Below are positions 52,773 to 62,063 of a stretch of 64,000 nt of DNA, in pieces. Position 1 is the first letter of the stretch, and every line of letters begins with the position of its first letter. Source of the DNA: Phaeovulum veldkampii DSM 11550 (GTDB taxonomy: Bacteria > Pseudomonadota > Alphaproteobacteria > Rhodobacterales > Rhodobacteraceae); assembly GCF_003034995.1 (NCBI RefSeq), contig NZ_PZKF01000015.1:1-64000 (forward strand), read 5' to 3'. Made by a program: the position numbers and the translations under genes. The notes beneath the pieces were generated by a model. It worked only from the letters and a program-made list of their open reading frames with translations. It was not told the origin of the DNA and did not search any database.

Positions 52773-54325
52773 GCCGCCACCCCCGCCATCAACAGGCCCA
52801 GTTCGCGCTCATTGGTCTGGTCAGGCAGCCGCTCGCCCATGATGCGGCCATCGAACATCACCACGATCCGGTCCGACAGGCTGAGGATTTCCTCCAGTTC
52901 GACACTGACCATCAGCACCGCCTTGCCAGCATCGCGCAGCGCCACCAGCCGCTTGTGGATAAATTCGATCGCGCCGATATCCACCCCGCGCGTCGGCTGC
53001 CCCACCAGCAACAGATCGGGGTTGCGCTCGATCTCGCGCGCCAGAACGATTTTCTGCTGATTGCCGCCCGAGAAGCTTTTGGCCGCCAGCGTCGCGGTCG
53101 GCGGGCGCACATCGAACCGCTCCATCTTGGCCTGCGCATCGGCCTGCATCGCGGCATTATCCATGAACAGCGCGTTCTTCTGGTATTCAGGCGCGTTGTG
53201 ATAGCCGAAGGCGCAGTTTTCCCAAGCGGTGAAATCCATGATCAGGCCCAGCGCCTGCCGGTCTTCGGGCACATGGGCGATACCGCGGGCGCGCCGGGTC
53301 TGGCCGTCTGACCGGCGGCCGGTCAGGTCGATGTCGTCGCCGTTCACCCGCACCCGGCCCGTGGCGCGCTGAAACCCGCCCAGCACTTTCAGCAGTTCAG
53401 ACTGGCCGTTGCCCGCCACCCCGGCCACCCCCAGAATCTCGCCCGCCCGCACCGTCAGCCCGATGCCGCGCAGCCGTTCGATGCCCGCGGCATCGACCAC
53501 CCGCAGGTTTTCCACCTCCAGCACGTTGCGGCCGGGGTTGGCCGGACCTTTAGGCACATGCAACAGCACCTTGCGACCCACCATCCGCTCGGCCAGTTCT
53601 TCGGGGCTGGTGCTGGCAGTTTTCAGCGTTGCCACCATTTCGCCCCGGCGCATGACCGAAACGGCGTCGGTGATCTCCATGATCTCGCGCAGCTTGTGGG
53701 TGATCAGGATGATCGTCTTGCCCTGATCGCGCAGGCTGGCCAGGATGCGGAACAGGTGATCCGCCTCGTCCGGGGTCAGCACCCCGGTGGGTTCATCCAG
53801 AATCAGAATGTCGGCCTGCCGATACAGCGCCTTGAGAATTTCGACCCTCTGCTGATGGCCAACCGACAGATCTTCGATGGCGGCGTCGGGGTCTACGTCC
53901 AGTTCGTATTCGCGGGCCAGATCGCCCAGCACGCGCCGCGCCTTGTTCAGCGAGGGGCGCAAAAGCGCACCCTCCTCCACACCCAGAATGACATTTTCCA
54001 GAACGGTGAAATTCTGCACCAGTTTGAAATGCTGAAACACCATCCCGATGCCAGCCCGGATCGCGGCCTGACTGTCGGGGATCTGCACAGGCCGCCCGCC
54101 GATCAGGATTTCGCCCGCGTCGGCGCGGTAAAACCCGTAAAGAATCGACATCAGCGTGGATTTTCCCGCGCCGTTTTCCCCCACAATGCCGTGGATCGTG
54201 CCGCGCTCGACACGGATCGAAATATCCTTGTTCGCCTGCACCGGCCCGAAAGCCTTGGAGATGGCGCGAAGTTCAATGGCCGGGGCGGCAGTTGCCTGCC
54301 GCTCCGTCTGTTGGCGCGCACCCAT
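52769..54325 (-). CDS. Nucleoside ABC transporter ATP-binding protein with two ATPase domains
   Basis: The 518-residue protein contains two ABC domains in tandem. The first has a normal Walker A (GENGAGKSTLMSIL), LSVGHQQRVEILKALY and LILDEPTGVLTPDE. The second has a degenerate loop (VAGVAGNGQSELLKVL) with FSGGNQQKIVLAREIE and LLLVGQPTRGVDIG, as in RbsA/YufO-type ATPases. It powers the two permeases encoded downstream. It begins 6 bases after the binding-protein gene. Confidence 0.93.
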   Translation of the reverse strand: MGARQQTERQATAAPAIELRAISKAFGPVQANKDISIRVERGTIHGIVGENGAGKSTLMSILYGFYRADAGEILIGGRPVQIPDSQAAIRAGIGMVFQHFKLVQNFTVLENVILGVEEGALLRPSLNKARRVLGDLAREYELDVDPDAAIEDLSVGHQQRVEILKALYRQADILILDEPTGVLTPDEADHLFRILASLRDQGKTIILITHKLREIMEITDAVSVMRRGEMVATLKTASTSPEELAERMVGRKVLLHVPKGPANPGRNVLEVENLRVVDAAGIERLRGIGLTVRAGEILGVAGVAGNGQSELLKVLGGFQRATGRVRVNGDDIDLTGRRSDGQTRRARGIAHVPEDRQALGLIMDFTAWENCAFGYHNAPEYQKNALFMDNAAMQADAQAKMERFDVRPPTATLAAKSFSGGNQQKIVLAREIERNPDLLLVGQPTRGVDIGAIEFIHKRLVALRDAGKAVLMVSVELEEILSLSDRIVVMFDGRIMGERLPDQTNERELGLLMAGVAA

Positions 54326-54331
54326 GGCCGG

Positions 54332-55321
54332 TCAGTTCACCGGGCAGGTGTTGTCGGTCATGTAGTCATGCACCGTGACCTCGCCCGCCACGATCCTGGC
54401 GGCGGCGGCATCGACAGCGGCCTTCATCTCTGGCGTGACAAGGGCTGCGTTGTGTTCATCCAGCGCGTATCCGACACCATCCTTGGCCAGATCCATGGCG
54501 ATCATGCCGGTTTCCAGTGCGGCACCGGCGGTGAACGCCTCGTAGACCGAAATGTCCACCCGCTTGATCATCGAGGTCAGCACCTTGCCGGGGTGCAGGT
54601 GGTTCTGGTTGCTGTCCACCCCGATCGACAGGATGCCCTCATCCGTCGCCGCTTGCAGCACGCCAAGCCCGGTAGAACCGGCGGCGGCATAGATCACATC
54701 AGCGCCTTGAGCGATCTGGGCCTTGGCCAGTTCGCCGCCCTTCACCGGGTCGGCCCAGGCAGCGGGGGTGGTGCCGGTCATGTTCTGGATCACCTTCACC
54801 TCGGGGTTGGCCGCCTTGGCGCCCTGCACATACCCGCAGGCGAATTTGCGGATCAACGGAATGTCCATCCCGCCGACAAAACCCACTGTCCCGGTTTTTG
54901 AGGCCATCGCGGCCATCATGCCGACCAGATACGACCCCTGTTCCTCGTGGAACACGACCGACCGCACGTTGGGCTGATCGACCACCGCGTCGATGATGGC
55001 GAATTTGGTGTCGGGGTAGTCGGGCGCGATCGTGTTCAGCACATCGCCAAAGGCAAAGCCCGTCATCACGATCGGATTGGCGCCGGTTTCGGCCAGACGG
55101 CGCAGCGCCTGTTCGCGCTGCGCCTCGGACTGCATCTCCAGTTCCTTGTAGCTGCCGCCGGTTTCGGCCTTCCAGCGTTGCGCGCCATTGAAGGCCGCCT
55201 CGTTGAACGACTTGTCGAACTTGCCGCCGAGATCGAAGATCAGCGCCGGATCGGCAAGCGCGCCGCCCGCGGTCAGCGCCAGCGTGGCGGCTGCGCCAAG
55301 GAGGTGTGTCATGACAGGCAT
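54332..55321 (-). CDS. BMP/PnrA-family nucleoside-binding protein
   Basis: The 329-residue protein has a signal peptide (LLGAAATLALTAGGALA) without a lipobox and a BMP domain: DPALIFDLGGKFDKSFNEAA, GTVGFVGGMDIPLIRKFACG and AQGADVIYAAAGSTGLGVLQ. PnrA-type proteins bind purine nucleosides in the periplasm. The ATG at 55321 behind GGGAGAA begins the signal peptide, so the longer upstream frame is rejected. It is the first gene of the importer-phosphorylase operon. I found no riboswitch-like fold in the 119 bases upstream. Confidence 0.92.
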   Translation of the reverse strand: MPVMTHLLGAAATLALTAGGALADPALIFDLGGKFDKSFNEAAFNGAQRWKAETGGSYKELEMQSEAQREQALRRLAETGANPIVMTGFAFGDVLNTIAPDYPDTKFAIIDAVVDQPNVRSVVFHEEQGSYLVGMMAAMASKTGTVGFVGGMDIPLIRKFACGYVQGAKAANPEVKVIQNMTGTTPAAWADPVKGGELAKAQIAQGADVIYAAAGSTGLGVLQAATDEGILSIGVDSNQNHLHPGKVLTSMIKRVDISVYEAFTAGAALETGMIAMDLAKDGVGYALDEHNAALVTPEMKAAVDAAAARIVAGEVTVHDYMTDNTCPVN

Positions 55322-55440
55322 AGGTTTCTCCCGGTCTGTTGCGGCATTCTTCGGGCGAATGCCTTTGGGCGGGCCAAGCGCCCGCATTGCAAAGGATTAG
55401 GGCCGGGAACGCCGGGCCGGTCAAGCGCGATCTACGCCTG

Positions 55441-55866
55441 TCACAGCGTCGTGGCAGGCAGGTCAAGCGTCAGGATCAGCGCATCCTCGGCACCACCCTC
55501 GGGGCGGCGGTAATAGCCACGGCGCAGCCCGGCCTCGGCCCACCCCGCAGTCGCATAAAGCGCGCGCGCCGGGGCATTGGCAGCCGACACCTCCAGAAAC
55601 GCGGTTTCGGCGCTGCGCGCCATCGCCTCGGCTTGAAAGCGCGCCAGCAGGCGGCGGGCAGTGCCCTGCCGCCGCGCCACGGGGGCTACGGCAAGCGTCA
55701 ACAACTCGGCCTCGCCTGCCACCACACGCCCCAGAAGAAAGCCCTGCGATTCGGTCAAAAGGAATGTATCGGCGCGGCCGGTCAGGGCCACAAATTCAGC
55801 CGCCGACCAGGGCCGGGGGGTGAGAAAGCAGACGGCGTGCAGCGCGGCCAGATCGGCGGGCGTCAC
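55441..55866 (-). CDS. rimI: GNAT acetyltransferase RimI-like
   Basis: The 141-residue protein has a GNAT fold with LTLAVAPVARRQGTARRLLA forming the acetyl-CoA loop and FLEVSAANAPARALYATAGW as motif B. YYRRPEGGAEDALIL is the RimI C-terminal pattern. RimI acetylates the N-terminus of ribosomal protein S18. The GTG at 55866 overlaps the tsaB stop (GTGA), and linkage to tsaB is the usual arrangement. Confidence 0.88.
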   Translation of the reverse strand: MTPADLAALHAVCFLTPRPWSAAEFVALTGRADTFLLTESQGFLLGRVVAGEAELLTLAVAPVARRQGTARRLLARFQAEAMARSAETAFLEVSAANAPARALYATAGWAEAGLRRGYYRRPEGGAEDALILTLDLPATTL

Positions 55867-56498
55867 GGCACGATCACCGGCGCGGGGTCGGCGGGCGGGG
55901 CGGCGTCGGCGGCGCGCAGATAAAGCGGCGCGGGCCGCGGGCCGGGGGTACTGCGCCGGGCGGCGGCGATACGGGCAATGGCTTCGGCCAGGGGCATTGC
56001 CGGGGCCAGAGCCGCGCCGCCATGGCGTGCGGCCAGCGCCTCGGCAGCAGAGCCGACAAACGCCCGCGCCGCGGGAGCCGCGTCCAGTGCCGCCAGCGCA
56101 GGCGCGGTGTCGGGGCCAAAACCTTGACAGTAAACCTCGCCGCGCCGGGCGTCTTCGGCGGCCACCACCGGGCGCGGCAGGCCATGCGCCAGCGCCTCCA
56201 GCCGCGACACGCCCAGCGCGGGAACCCCAAGGCTCAGCGCCAGCCCGCGCGCGGCCGCCACCGAAATCCGCACGCCGGTAAAATTGCCCGGCCCGATCCC
56301 CACCCCGATTGCGGCCAGATCGCGCCAGCCTGCGCCATGGCGGGCCAGCATCTCCTCCAGCATCGGAAACAGCCGTTCGGCCTGCCCCTTGGCCATATCC
56401 TCGGCGCGCGTCTCCAGCACCCTGTCGCCCGACAGCAAAGCGGCCGCGCAATGCGCGGCCGATGTGTCAAAGGCCAGAATCAACGGCTCAGGGCGCAA
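55863..56498 (-). CDS. tsaB: tRNA threonylcarbamoyladenosine biosynthesis protein TsaB
   Basis: The 211-residue protein has an ASKHA start (LILAFDTSAAHCAAALL), AERLFPMLEEMLARHG and IGVGIGPGNFTGVRISVAAA, diagnostic of TsaB. It acts with TsaD and TsaE to form t6A37 in tRNAs that read ANN codons. The start is uncertain: a TTG at 56498 overlaps the nifU stop by 11 bases, and another TTG at 56483 is possible. The C-terminal part is degenerate, as in most TsaB proteins. rimI follows in the same operon. Confidence 0.9.
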   Translation of the reverse strand: MRPEPLILAFDTSAAHCAAALLSGDRVLETRAEDMAKGQAERLFPMLEEMLARHGAGWRDLAAIGVGIGPGNFTGVRISVAAARGLALSLGVPALGVSRLEALAHGLPRPVVAAEDARRGEVYCQGFGPDTAPALAALDAAPAARAFVGSAAEALAARHGGAALAPAMPLAEAIARIAAARRSTPGPRPAPLYLRAADAAPPADPAPVIVP

Positions 56499-57051
56499 CG
56501 GCGCGCACCTCGGTCACCTCGGGAATGTAGTGGCGCAGCAGGTTCTCGATCCCCATCTTGAGCGTCAGCGTCGAAGACGGGCAGCCCGCGCAGGCACCCT
56601 GCATGTGCAGATAAACCACGCCCCGGTCAAAGCCGTGGAAGGTGATGTCGCCGCCATCCTGCGCCACGGCCGGGCGCACGCGGGTATCCAGCAACTCCTT
56701 GATCTGCGACACGATCGCGGCATCGGGGCCGGAATGGTCAGCGTGCCCGCCTGCGGCCTGACCGTCCCCCTCCATCACCGGCGCTCCGGATTGGAAATGC
56801 TCCATGATCGCGCCCAGCACGGCGGGTTTGACATGATCCCAGGAGTCCAGATCCGTCTTGGTGACGGTCACGAAATCGGACCCGAAAAACACCCCCGACA
56901 CACCCGGCACCGCAAAGATGCGCCGCGCGAGGGGCGAAACCCCCGCCGCCTCGGCCGTAGGGAAATCGGCGGTGCCGGTTTCCAGCACGGTCAGCCCCGG
57001 CAGAAACTTCAGCGTGGCAGGGTTGGGGGTCGACTCGGTCTGGATGAACAT
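56488..57051 (-). CDS. NifU/Nfu-type iron-sulfur cluster carrier
   Basis: The 187-residue protein has an Nfu N-terminal domain (FIQTESTPNPATLKFLPG, GVFFGSDFVTVTK) and a C-terminal NifU domain with the cluster ligands Cys154 and Cys157 in MQGACAGCPSSTLTLKMGIE. It receives and delivers [4Fe-4S] clusters. The start at 57051 follows AAGGAGG, which lies in a hairpin. It heads the nifU-tsaB-rimI operon. Confidence 0.93.
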   Translation of the reverse strand: MFIQTESTPNPATLKFLPGLTVLETGTADFPTAEAAGVSPLARRIFAVPGVSGVFFGSDFVTVTKTDLDSWDHVKPAVLGAIMEHFQSGAPVMEGDGQAAGGHADHSGPDAAIVSQIKELLDTRVRPAVAQDGGDITFHGFDRGVVYLHMQGACAGCPSSTLTLKMGIENLLRHYIPEVTEVRAVAP

Positions 57052-57055
57052 GGGG

Positions 57056-57075
57056 TGCCTCCTTGGCTTGAGGCA
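57056..57075 (-). promoter_or_regulatory. Hairpin overlapping the nifU ribosome-binding site
   Basis: In the minus-strand transcript TGCCTC and GAGGCA form a 6-bp stem with an 8-base loop. The second arm contains most of the AAGGAGG that serves the nifU start 5 bases later, so the structure could limit translation. Confidence 0.45.
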
Positions 57076-57135
57076 CATATGCGCCTGACGACCGTTTTCG
57101 TCAAGTTTGGGCCGAGGCAGTCCGGGTCCGCGGAT

Positions 57136-58197
57136 TCAGGCCAGAACCCGGCTGGCGCGCTGATCAACCAGAAAATCGGTAAAGATCGCCCCGACCCACA
57201 TGCTGAGAAGCGCAAGCCAGGCGGTGCCCGCAAAGACCGAAGCGCCGGTCACGCCCGAGCCGATGGCACACCCCCCAGCCAGCATCGCGCCAAAGCCCAT
57301 CAGCGCCGCGCCGATCATCGAGCGGCGCATCGGGGCCGCCCCCTCAAAGCCCTGAAACTGCAATTCACGCGTGACCAACGCAGCCAGAAACGCGCCAAGG
57401 AACACACCGGGCACCAGCCCCACATCGAATTCCAGCACCGAGTTGCGGTCGAGGAAATACATCAACGTATTGGCCGATGGCCCCGAGAAGGTGGCCGATG
57501 TCACCGACACCGGATCAAAGCTGGCCTGCGCGAGGTTCCAGGTCAGCACCCAGCCCAGCGCCACCGAAAACCCCACCCCCGAGGCGAACAGCAAAACCCG
57601 CGCCCCGATGCGGGCACGCCGTGCCAGAACCAGCGCCAAAATCGCCACCGCAACGCCAAACACCAGCCCCGCCCCATTGGGAAGATGAAGCGTTTCCAGA
57701 AGGTTGACGTTGACCCCACCGGCTGTGACCCACAGGCCTGCCAGATCGTCGCGCAGCGGGGCCAGCACGCCCTTCAGGCTCATTTGCGCGACCACGGCAA
57801 AGATCAGCCCCGACATGACCGACCGAAGGTTGCCCGTCGCCGCCAGCACCAGAAGCCGCCCCGAACAGCCCCGCGCCAACACCATGCCCACGCCGAACAC
57901 CAGCCCCCCGATCACCGCGCCCGACCACGACCCCGGCACCGACATCAGCCGCGCATCGGCCGAGCGGAACAGCCCCAAGAGTTCGGCCCCCTGCACCCAG
58001 ACGACCGCCGTGGAAAAGGTCAGCAGCCAGACCGCGACCTTCGGCCCCAGTTCGCCGCGCGCGAATTCCACCGTCGCGGCGCGCAGGCAGAAATTCGACC
58101 GCTGCGCGGCAATACCGAAAACCATGCCGGTGATCAGCCCGAACAGCGCCGCCGCGGGGCCTTCGCCGATCCGGTCGATGATCGAGACAATATCCAT
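57136..58197 (-). CDS. YeeE/YedE-family sulfur-compound transporter
   Basis: The 353-residue protein has about nine hydrophobic segments and the two cysteine signatures of the family: VLARGCSGRLLVLAATGNLR in the first half and MLAGGCAIGSGVTGASVFAG in the second, plus the N-terminal RSNFCLRAAT. Relatives import thiosulfate (TsuA) or other reduced sulfur. The ATG at 58197 behind GGAGAC starts the first membrane region. It is divergent from an MFS gene, with 108 bases between starts, and lies downstream of no sulfur gene. Confidence 0.88.
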   Translation of the reverse strand: MDIVSIIDRIGEGPAAALFGLITGMVFGIAAQRSNFCLRAATVEFARGELGPKVAVWLLTFSTAVVWVQGAELLGLFRSADARLMSVPGSWSGAVIGGLVFGVGMVLARGCSGRLLVLAATGNLRSVMSGLIFAVVAQMSLKGVLAPLRDDLAGLWVTAGGVNVNLLETLHLPNGAGLVFGVAVAILALVLARRARIGARVLLFASGVGFSVALGWVLTWNLAQASFDPVSVTSATFSGPSANTLMYFLDRNSVLEFDVGLVPGVFLGAFLAALVTRELQFQGFEGAAPMRRSMIGAALMGFGAMLAGGCAIGSGVTGASVFAGTAWLALLSMWVGAIFTDFLVDQRASRVLA

Positions 58198-58305
58198 GGT
58201 GTCTCCAGCCCCGCGCCAAAGTGTCGCTGTCACAGAATCATCATGCAGCTTGACCTTTAGCACAAGCCCCGTTGTGACGCCGCTGAAACCGCCGTATCCG
58301 GGGGC

Positions 58306-59562
58306 ATGACCGTCCGCCCCGCTCCGCCCCCCGCCCGTCGCACCGTTACCCTTGCCGAGGCCAAGGGCCTGCCGCGCTGGCGTCAGCCCGAGGCGCTGCT
58401 ATATCTGATGGCGGCGGCGATGCCTATTTCCTTTGCCACATGGTCGGCGCTGCTGAACAACTTTGTGATCGAGGCGGCCCAATTCACCGGCAAGGAAATC
58501 GGCTGGCTGCATTCGGTGCGCGAGATTCCGGGCTTTCTGGCCATCGGGGTGATCGTGATCCTCTGGGCGATGCGCGAACAGGTGCTGGCGCTGGTCAGCC
58601 TTGCACTCTTGGGCGCGGCCACTGCGATCACCGCGGCCTTTCCCACGTTCGGCGGGCTGTTGATGGTCACACTCCTGTCCTCGATCGGGTTTCACTATTT
58701 CGAGACGGTGAACCAGTCGCTGCAATTGCAATGGGTGCCCAAGGCCCGTGCGCCAGAGGTGCTGGGCCGCATCGTTGCCGTGGGTTCCGGTGCGTCGCTG
58801 GTGGCCTATGGGCTGCTGGTCGTCGGCTGGAAGACCTTTGATCTTGGCTATGCGCTGGTCTATGCGCTGGCGGGGGGTGTGACGCTGGCCATCGTGGTCT
58901 TTGCCGCGCTGGCCTATCCGCAGTTTCAGTCACCCGAGCAGCAAAGCAAGAAGTTCGTTCTGCGCCGCCGCTACTGGCTGTATTACGCGCTGCAATTCAT
59001 GGCGGGTGCGCGGCGACAGATCTTTGTGGTCTTTGCCGCCTTCATGATGGTCGAACGCTTTGGCTTTGAGGTGCACGAGGTCACGGCCCTGTTCCTGATC
59101 AATTTCGCCGCCAACATGGTGGCCGCGCCGTTTCTGGGCAAGGCTGTGGGCCGATGGGGCGAACGGCGGGCGATGCTGGTGGAATATGCCGGGCTGGCCT
59201 GCGTGTTTCTGGCCTATGGCGGGCTTTACTGGTTTGGCTGGGGCGTGGTTCTGGCCGCCGCGCTTTATGTGATCGACCATCTGTTTTTCGCGCTGTCGTT
59301 CGCGCTGCGCACCTATTTCCAGAAAATAGCCGAGCCCGCCGACATCGCCCCCACCGCCGCCGTGGCCTTTACCATCAACCACATCGCCGCGGTGTTCCTG
59401 CCTGCTTCGTTGGGCTATCTCTGGCTGGTCGCGCCGGGCGGGGTGTTTTTGCTGGCGGCTGGCATGGCGGGGGTTTCATTCTCGCTGGCGCTACTGATCC
59501 CGCGCCACCCCGAACCGGGCTATGAAACGATCTTTGCCCGCAAGCGCGTTATCGCCAGCTGA
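58306..59562 (+). CDS. Major facilitator superfamily transporter
   Basis: The 418-residue protein has twelve hydrophobic segments. A long cytoplasmic loop with basic residues (YPQFQSPEQQSKKFVLRRRY) divides the halves, and GKAVGRWGERRAMLVEYAGL corresponds to the second copy of the MFS motif A. The N-terminus is Pro/Arg-rich. It does not resemble a well-known drug or sugar subgroup, and the neighbours give no clear clue to the substrate. The ATG is 108 bases from the divergent YeeE/YedE start. Confidence 0.82.
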   Translation: MTVRPAPPPARRTVTLAEAKGLPRWRQPEALLYLMAAAMPISFATWSALLNNFVIEAAQFTGKEIGWLHSVREIPGFLAIGVIVILWAMREQVLALVSLALLGAATAITAAFPTFGGLLMVTLLSSIGFHYFETVNQSLQLQWVPKARAPEVLGRIVAVGSGASLVAYGLLVVGWKTFDLGYALVYALAGGVTLAIVVFAALAYPQFQSPEQQSKKFVLRRRYWLYYALQFMAGARRQIFVVFAAFMMVERFGFEVHEVTALFLINFAANMVAAPFLGKAVGRWGERRAMLVEYAGLACVFLAYGGLYWFGWGVVLAAALYVIDHLFFALSFALRTYFQKIAEPADIAPTAAVAFTINHIAAVFLPASLGYLWLVAPGGVFLLAAGMAGVSFSLALLIPRHPEPGYETIFARKRVIAS

Positions 59563-59616
59563 CTGGACAGGCCCGCCCCGGCCCCTATCTTGGGTCCACA
59601 GATCAGGAGCAACGCG

Positions 59617-60267
59617 ATGTTTTCCCTTTTCGCCAAACCCGCCCGCATGCCCACCGCAGCCGAGGCACTGCCCGGCCGCGCCACGCCGATGCCGATCCTT
59701 GAGCCGCATTTTCTGTCGGGCCTGCCGCTTCGCAGCCCGGTGCCCGAGGGCATGGAACAGGCGATGTTTGGCATGGGCTGTTTCTGGGGGGTGGAGCGGG
59801 TGTTCTGGCAACAGCCCGGCGTCTGGCTGACGATGGTGGGCTATGCCGCGGGCCTGACACCCAACCCCACCTACAAAGAGGTCTGCACCGGCATGACCGG
59901 CCACAATGAGGTGGTGCGGATGATATTTGACCCGAAGGTCATCAGCTATGACGACCTGCTGAAAACCTTCTGGGAAAACCACGATCCCACCCAAGGCATG
60001 CGGCAGGGCAACGACCGGGGCACACAGTATCGGTCTGGCATCTACGCCTACAGCCCCGAACAGGTGGCTGCGGCCGAGGCCAGCCGCGCCGCCTATGCCG
60101 ACCGGCTGCGCGCGGCCGGTTTCGGCACGATCACAACTGAAATCCAGCCCGCGCCCGAGTTCTACTTTGCCGAGGACTACCACCAGCAGTATCTGGCCAA
60201 GAACCCGGCGGGTTACTGCGGCATCGGTGGCACCGGGGTCGCCTGCCCCGTGGGCACCGGGGCCTGA
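59617..60267 (+). CDS. msrA: Peptide methionine-S-sulfoxide reductase
   Basis: The 216-residue enzyme has the catalytic Cys55 in [14 protein letters not shown], a [15 protein letters not shown] segment, and the recycling Cys residues near the C-terminus ([14 protein letters not shown]). It reduces the S form of methionine sulfoxide in proteins. The ATG at 59617 follows AGGAG. It is 2 bases before the gene for the free-methionine enzyme. Confidence 0.95.
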   Translation: MFSLFAKPARMPTAAEALPGRATPMPILEPHFLSGLPLRSPVPEGMEQAMFGMGCFWGVERVFWQQPGVWLTMVGYAAGLTPNPTYKEVCTGMTGHNEVVRMIFDPKVISYDDLLKTFWENHDPTQGMRQGNDRGTQYRSGIYAYSPEQVAAAEASRAAYADRLRAAGFGTITTEIQPAPEFYFAEDYHQQYLAKNPAGYCGIGGTGVACPVGTGA

Positions 60268-60269
60268 GC

Positions 60270-60725
60270 GTGCAGATCGACTATGCCGATATGGCCGGTC
60301 GGCTGGCCGCACTGACCCATGGCGAAACCGACGAGGTGGCGCTGATGGCCACCCTCGCCTGCGAATTGCATCACGCCGATGACCGTTTCGACTGGACCGG
60401 CTTTTACCGCGTCACAGCGCCCGAGATGCTGAAGATCGGCCCCTATCAGGGCGGGCACGGCTGCCTGAGCATCGCGTTTTCGCGCGGTGTCTGCGGCACC
60501 GCCGCGCGCGAGCGTCGCACCCAGCTTGTGGCCGATGTTGATGCCTTCCCCGGCCATATCGCCTGTTCGTCCGCCACCCGGTCGGAAATCGTCGTGCCGG
60601 TATTTGGCGCGGGCGGGCGGCTGATCGGGGTTCTGGATATCGACAGCAACCAGCCCGACGCCTTCACATCCATTGATGCGGCGGGGCTGGAGGCGCTGAT
60701 GGCGCAGGTCTTCGGCACGCTGTGA
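60270..60725 (+). CDS. msrC: GAF-domain free methionine-R-sulfoxide reductase
   Basis: The 151-residue GAF protein has the diagnostic segment [20 protein letters not shown] and FPGHIAC, with the three catalytic cysteines Cys65, Cys75 and Cys99, and [20 protein letters not shown]. It reduces free methionine-R-sulfoxide. It starts at a GTG at 60270. With msrA it repairs both the protein-bound S and the free R forms. Confidence 0.9.
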   Translation: MQIDYADMAGRLAALTHGETDEVALMATLACELHHADDRFDWTGFYRVTAPEMLKIGPYQGGHGCLSIAFSRGVCGTAARERRTQLVADVDAFPGHIACSSATRSEIVVPVFGAGGRLIGVLDIDSNQPDAFTSIDAAGLEALMAQVFGTL

Positions 60726-60786
60726 TCGCTGTTTCCCCGGCGCAAAATCCCGGCTACATCCGCCCCATCACTGGCGGAGTCGCAAC

Positions 60787-61410
60787 ATGTGGGATGTTCT
60801 GGCGGCCTTCCCGGCCGAAGCGCTGATCGGGTTCACCATCGGCGGGCTGATCCTGAATTTCGCGCCGGGGGCGGATGTGTTCTTCGCCACCGCCTGCGGC
60901 ATTCAGGGCGGGCCGCGTGCGGGCATCATGGCGGGGCTGGGCGTGGGGATCGGTGTTGTCTGGCATGTGACGCTGGCAGCCCTTGGCCTGTCGGCGGTCA
61001 TCGCGGCGCACCCCGAAGCGCTCAGCGCGATCCGCTGGGCGGGGGCGACCTATCTGCTGTGGCTGGCATGGAAAAGCTGGCGCGCGGGCGCGGGTGGTGG
61101 ATCGGCGCGCGGCGTGGTCAGCCCGCTGAGGGCGGTGGCGCGCGGGTTTTTGTCGAATGCGATGAACCCCAAACCGGTTCTGTTCATCCTTGCCTTCCTG
61201 CCGCAGTTCACCAACCCCGCCTATGGCCCGATCTGGCAGCAGATCGTCATTCTGGGCGGCATCTTTGCCTTTACCGGAACGCTGGTGACGATGGGCTATG
61301 GCTGGCTTGCCGGGGTGCTGGGTCGGTCGCTGTCATCGCGCATGGGGGTGGTGAACAAGATTGCGGCGGTGATGTTCGGGGGCCTTGCGGCCAAACTGGC
61401 AATCAGTTGA
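60787..61410 (+). CDS. LysE/RhtB-family amino-acid exporter
   Basis: The 207-residue protein has about six membrane segments and the family motif PGADVFFATACGIQGGPRAG, with GFLSNAMNPKPVLFILAFLP in the middle. Such proteins export basic amino acids, homoserine or threonine. It shares one base with the start of the pseudouridine synthase gene. The substrate is not clear. Confidence 0.9.
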   Translation: MWDVLAAFPAEALIGFTIGGLILNFAPGADVFFATACGIQGGPRAGIMAGLGVGIGVVWHVTLAALGLSAVIAAHPEALSAIRWAGATYLLWLAWKSWRAGAGGGSARGVVSPLRAVARGFLSNAMNPKPVLFILAFLPQFTNPAYGPIWQQIVILGGIFAFTGTLVTMGYGWLAGVLGRSLSSRMGVVNKIAAVMFGGLAAKLAIS

Positions 61411-62063
61411 TGACCGAATTCCGCTATACCCCGCCCGATGTGCCGCTGAGGGTGCTTTACACCGATGAGGCGATTGTGGTGGCCGACAAGCCGGCGGGCC
61501 TTTTGTCGGTGCCGGGCCGCGGCGAGGACCGGGCCGATTGCCTGATCGCCCGACTGCGCACGGTTTATCCTTCGGTTCTTCTGGTGCACCGGCTTGACCT
61601 GGATACCTCGGGGGTCATGGTCTTTGCCCTGACGGCGCAGGCACAGCGCCACCTGGGCCGCCAGTTTGAGGACCGGGCGACGAAAAAGGTCTATCTCGCC
61701 CGGCTCTGGGGTCATCTTGCGCCAAAGGCGGGGCGGGTCGATCTGCCCCTCTGCGTCGATTGGCCGAACCGCCCGCGCCAGCATGTAAACCACGAAATGG
61801 GCCGCGCCGCGCAAACCGACTGGCGGGTGATCCGGCATGAACTGGACGGCACCACGCGGGTGCGGCTGATACCGCTGACCGGGCGCAGCCATCAGTTGCG
61901 GGTGCATATGATGGAACTGGGCCACCCCATCTTGGGTGATCCGCTTTATGCCACAGGCCCCGCGCGCGACTTTCCACGCCTGATGCTGCATGCCGAAAGC
62001 CTGCGCCTGCGCCACCCCGAAACCGGGGTGCACATGACCTTTACCGCACCCTGCCCGTTCTGA
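61410..62063 (+). CDS. RluA-family pseudouridine synthase
   Basis: The 217-residue enzyme has the catalytic motif LVHRLDLDTSGVMVFALTAQ with the nucleophilic Asp, and the RluA motifs IVVADKPAGLLSVPGRG and GRSHQLRVHMMELGHPILGD. It isomerises uridines in rRNA or tRNA; the short form without an S4 domain is typical of RluA. The start ATG is within the upstream stop (TGATG). Target sites cannot be inferred. Confidence 0.92.
   Translation: MTEFRYTPPDVPLRVLYTDEAIVVADKPAGLLSVPGRGEDRADCLIARLRTVYPSVLLVHRLDLDTSGVMVFALTAQAQRHLGRQFEDRATKKVYLARLWGHLAPKAGRVDLPLCVDWPNRPRQHVNHEMGRAAQTDWRVIRHELDGTTRVRLIPLTGRSHQLRVHMMELGHPILGDPLYATGPARDFPRLMLHAESLRLRHPETGVHMTFTAPCPF

Noticed and set aside
55322-55440. Purine riboswitch upstream of the nucleoside importer
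   Set aside because: The 119-base leader lacks the conserved purine-aptamer core and loop sequences. Only GC-rich short repeats are present.
56284-58260. 658-codon plus-strand frame over tsaB, nifU and the YeeE/YedE gene
   Set aside because: It crosses three recognised minus-strand genes and two intergenic regions and has an implausible His/Arg-rich composition.
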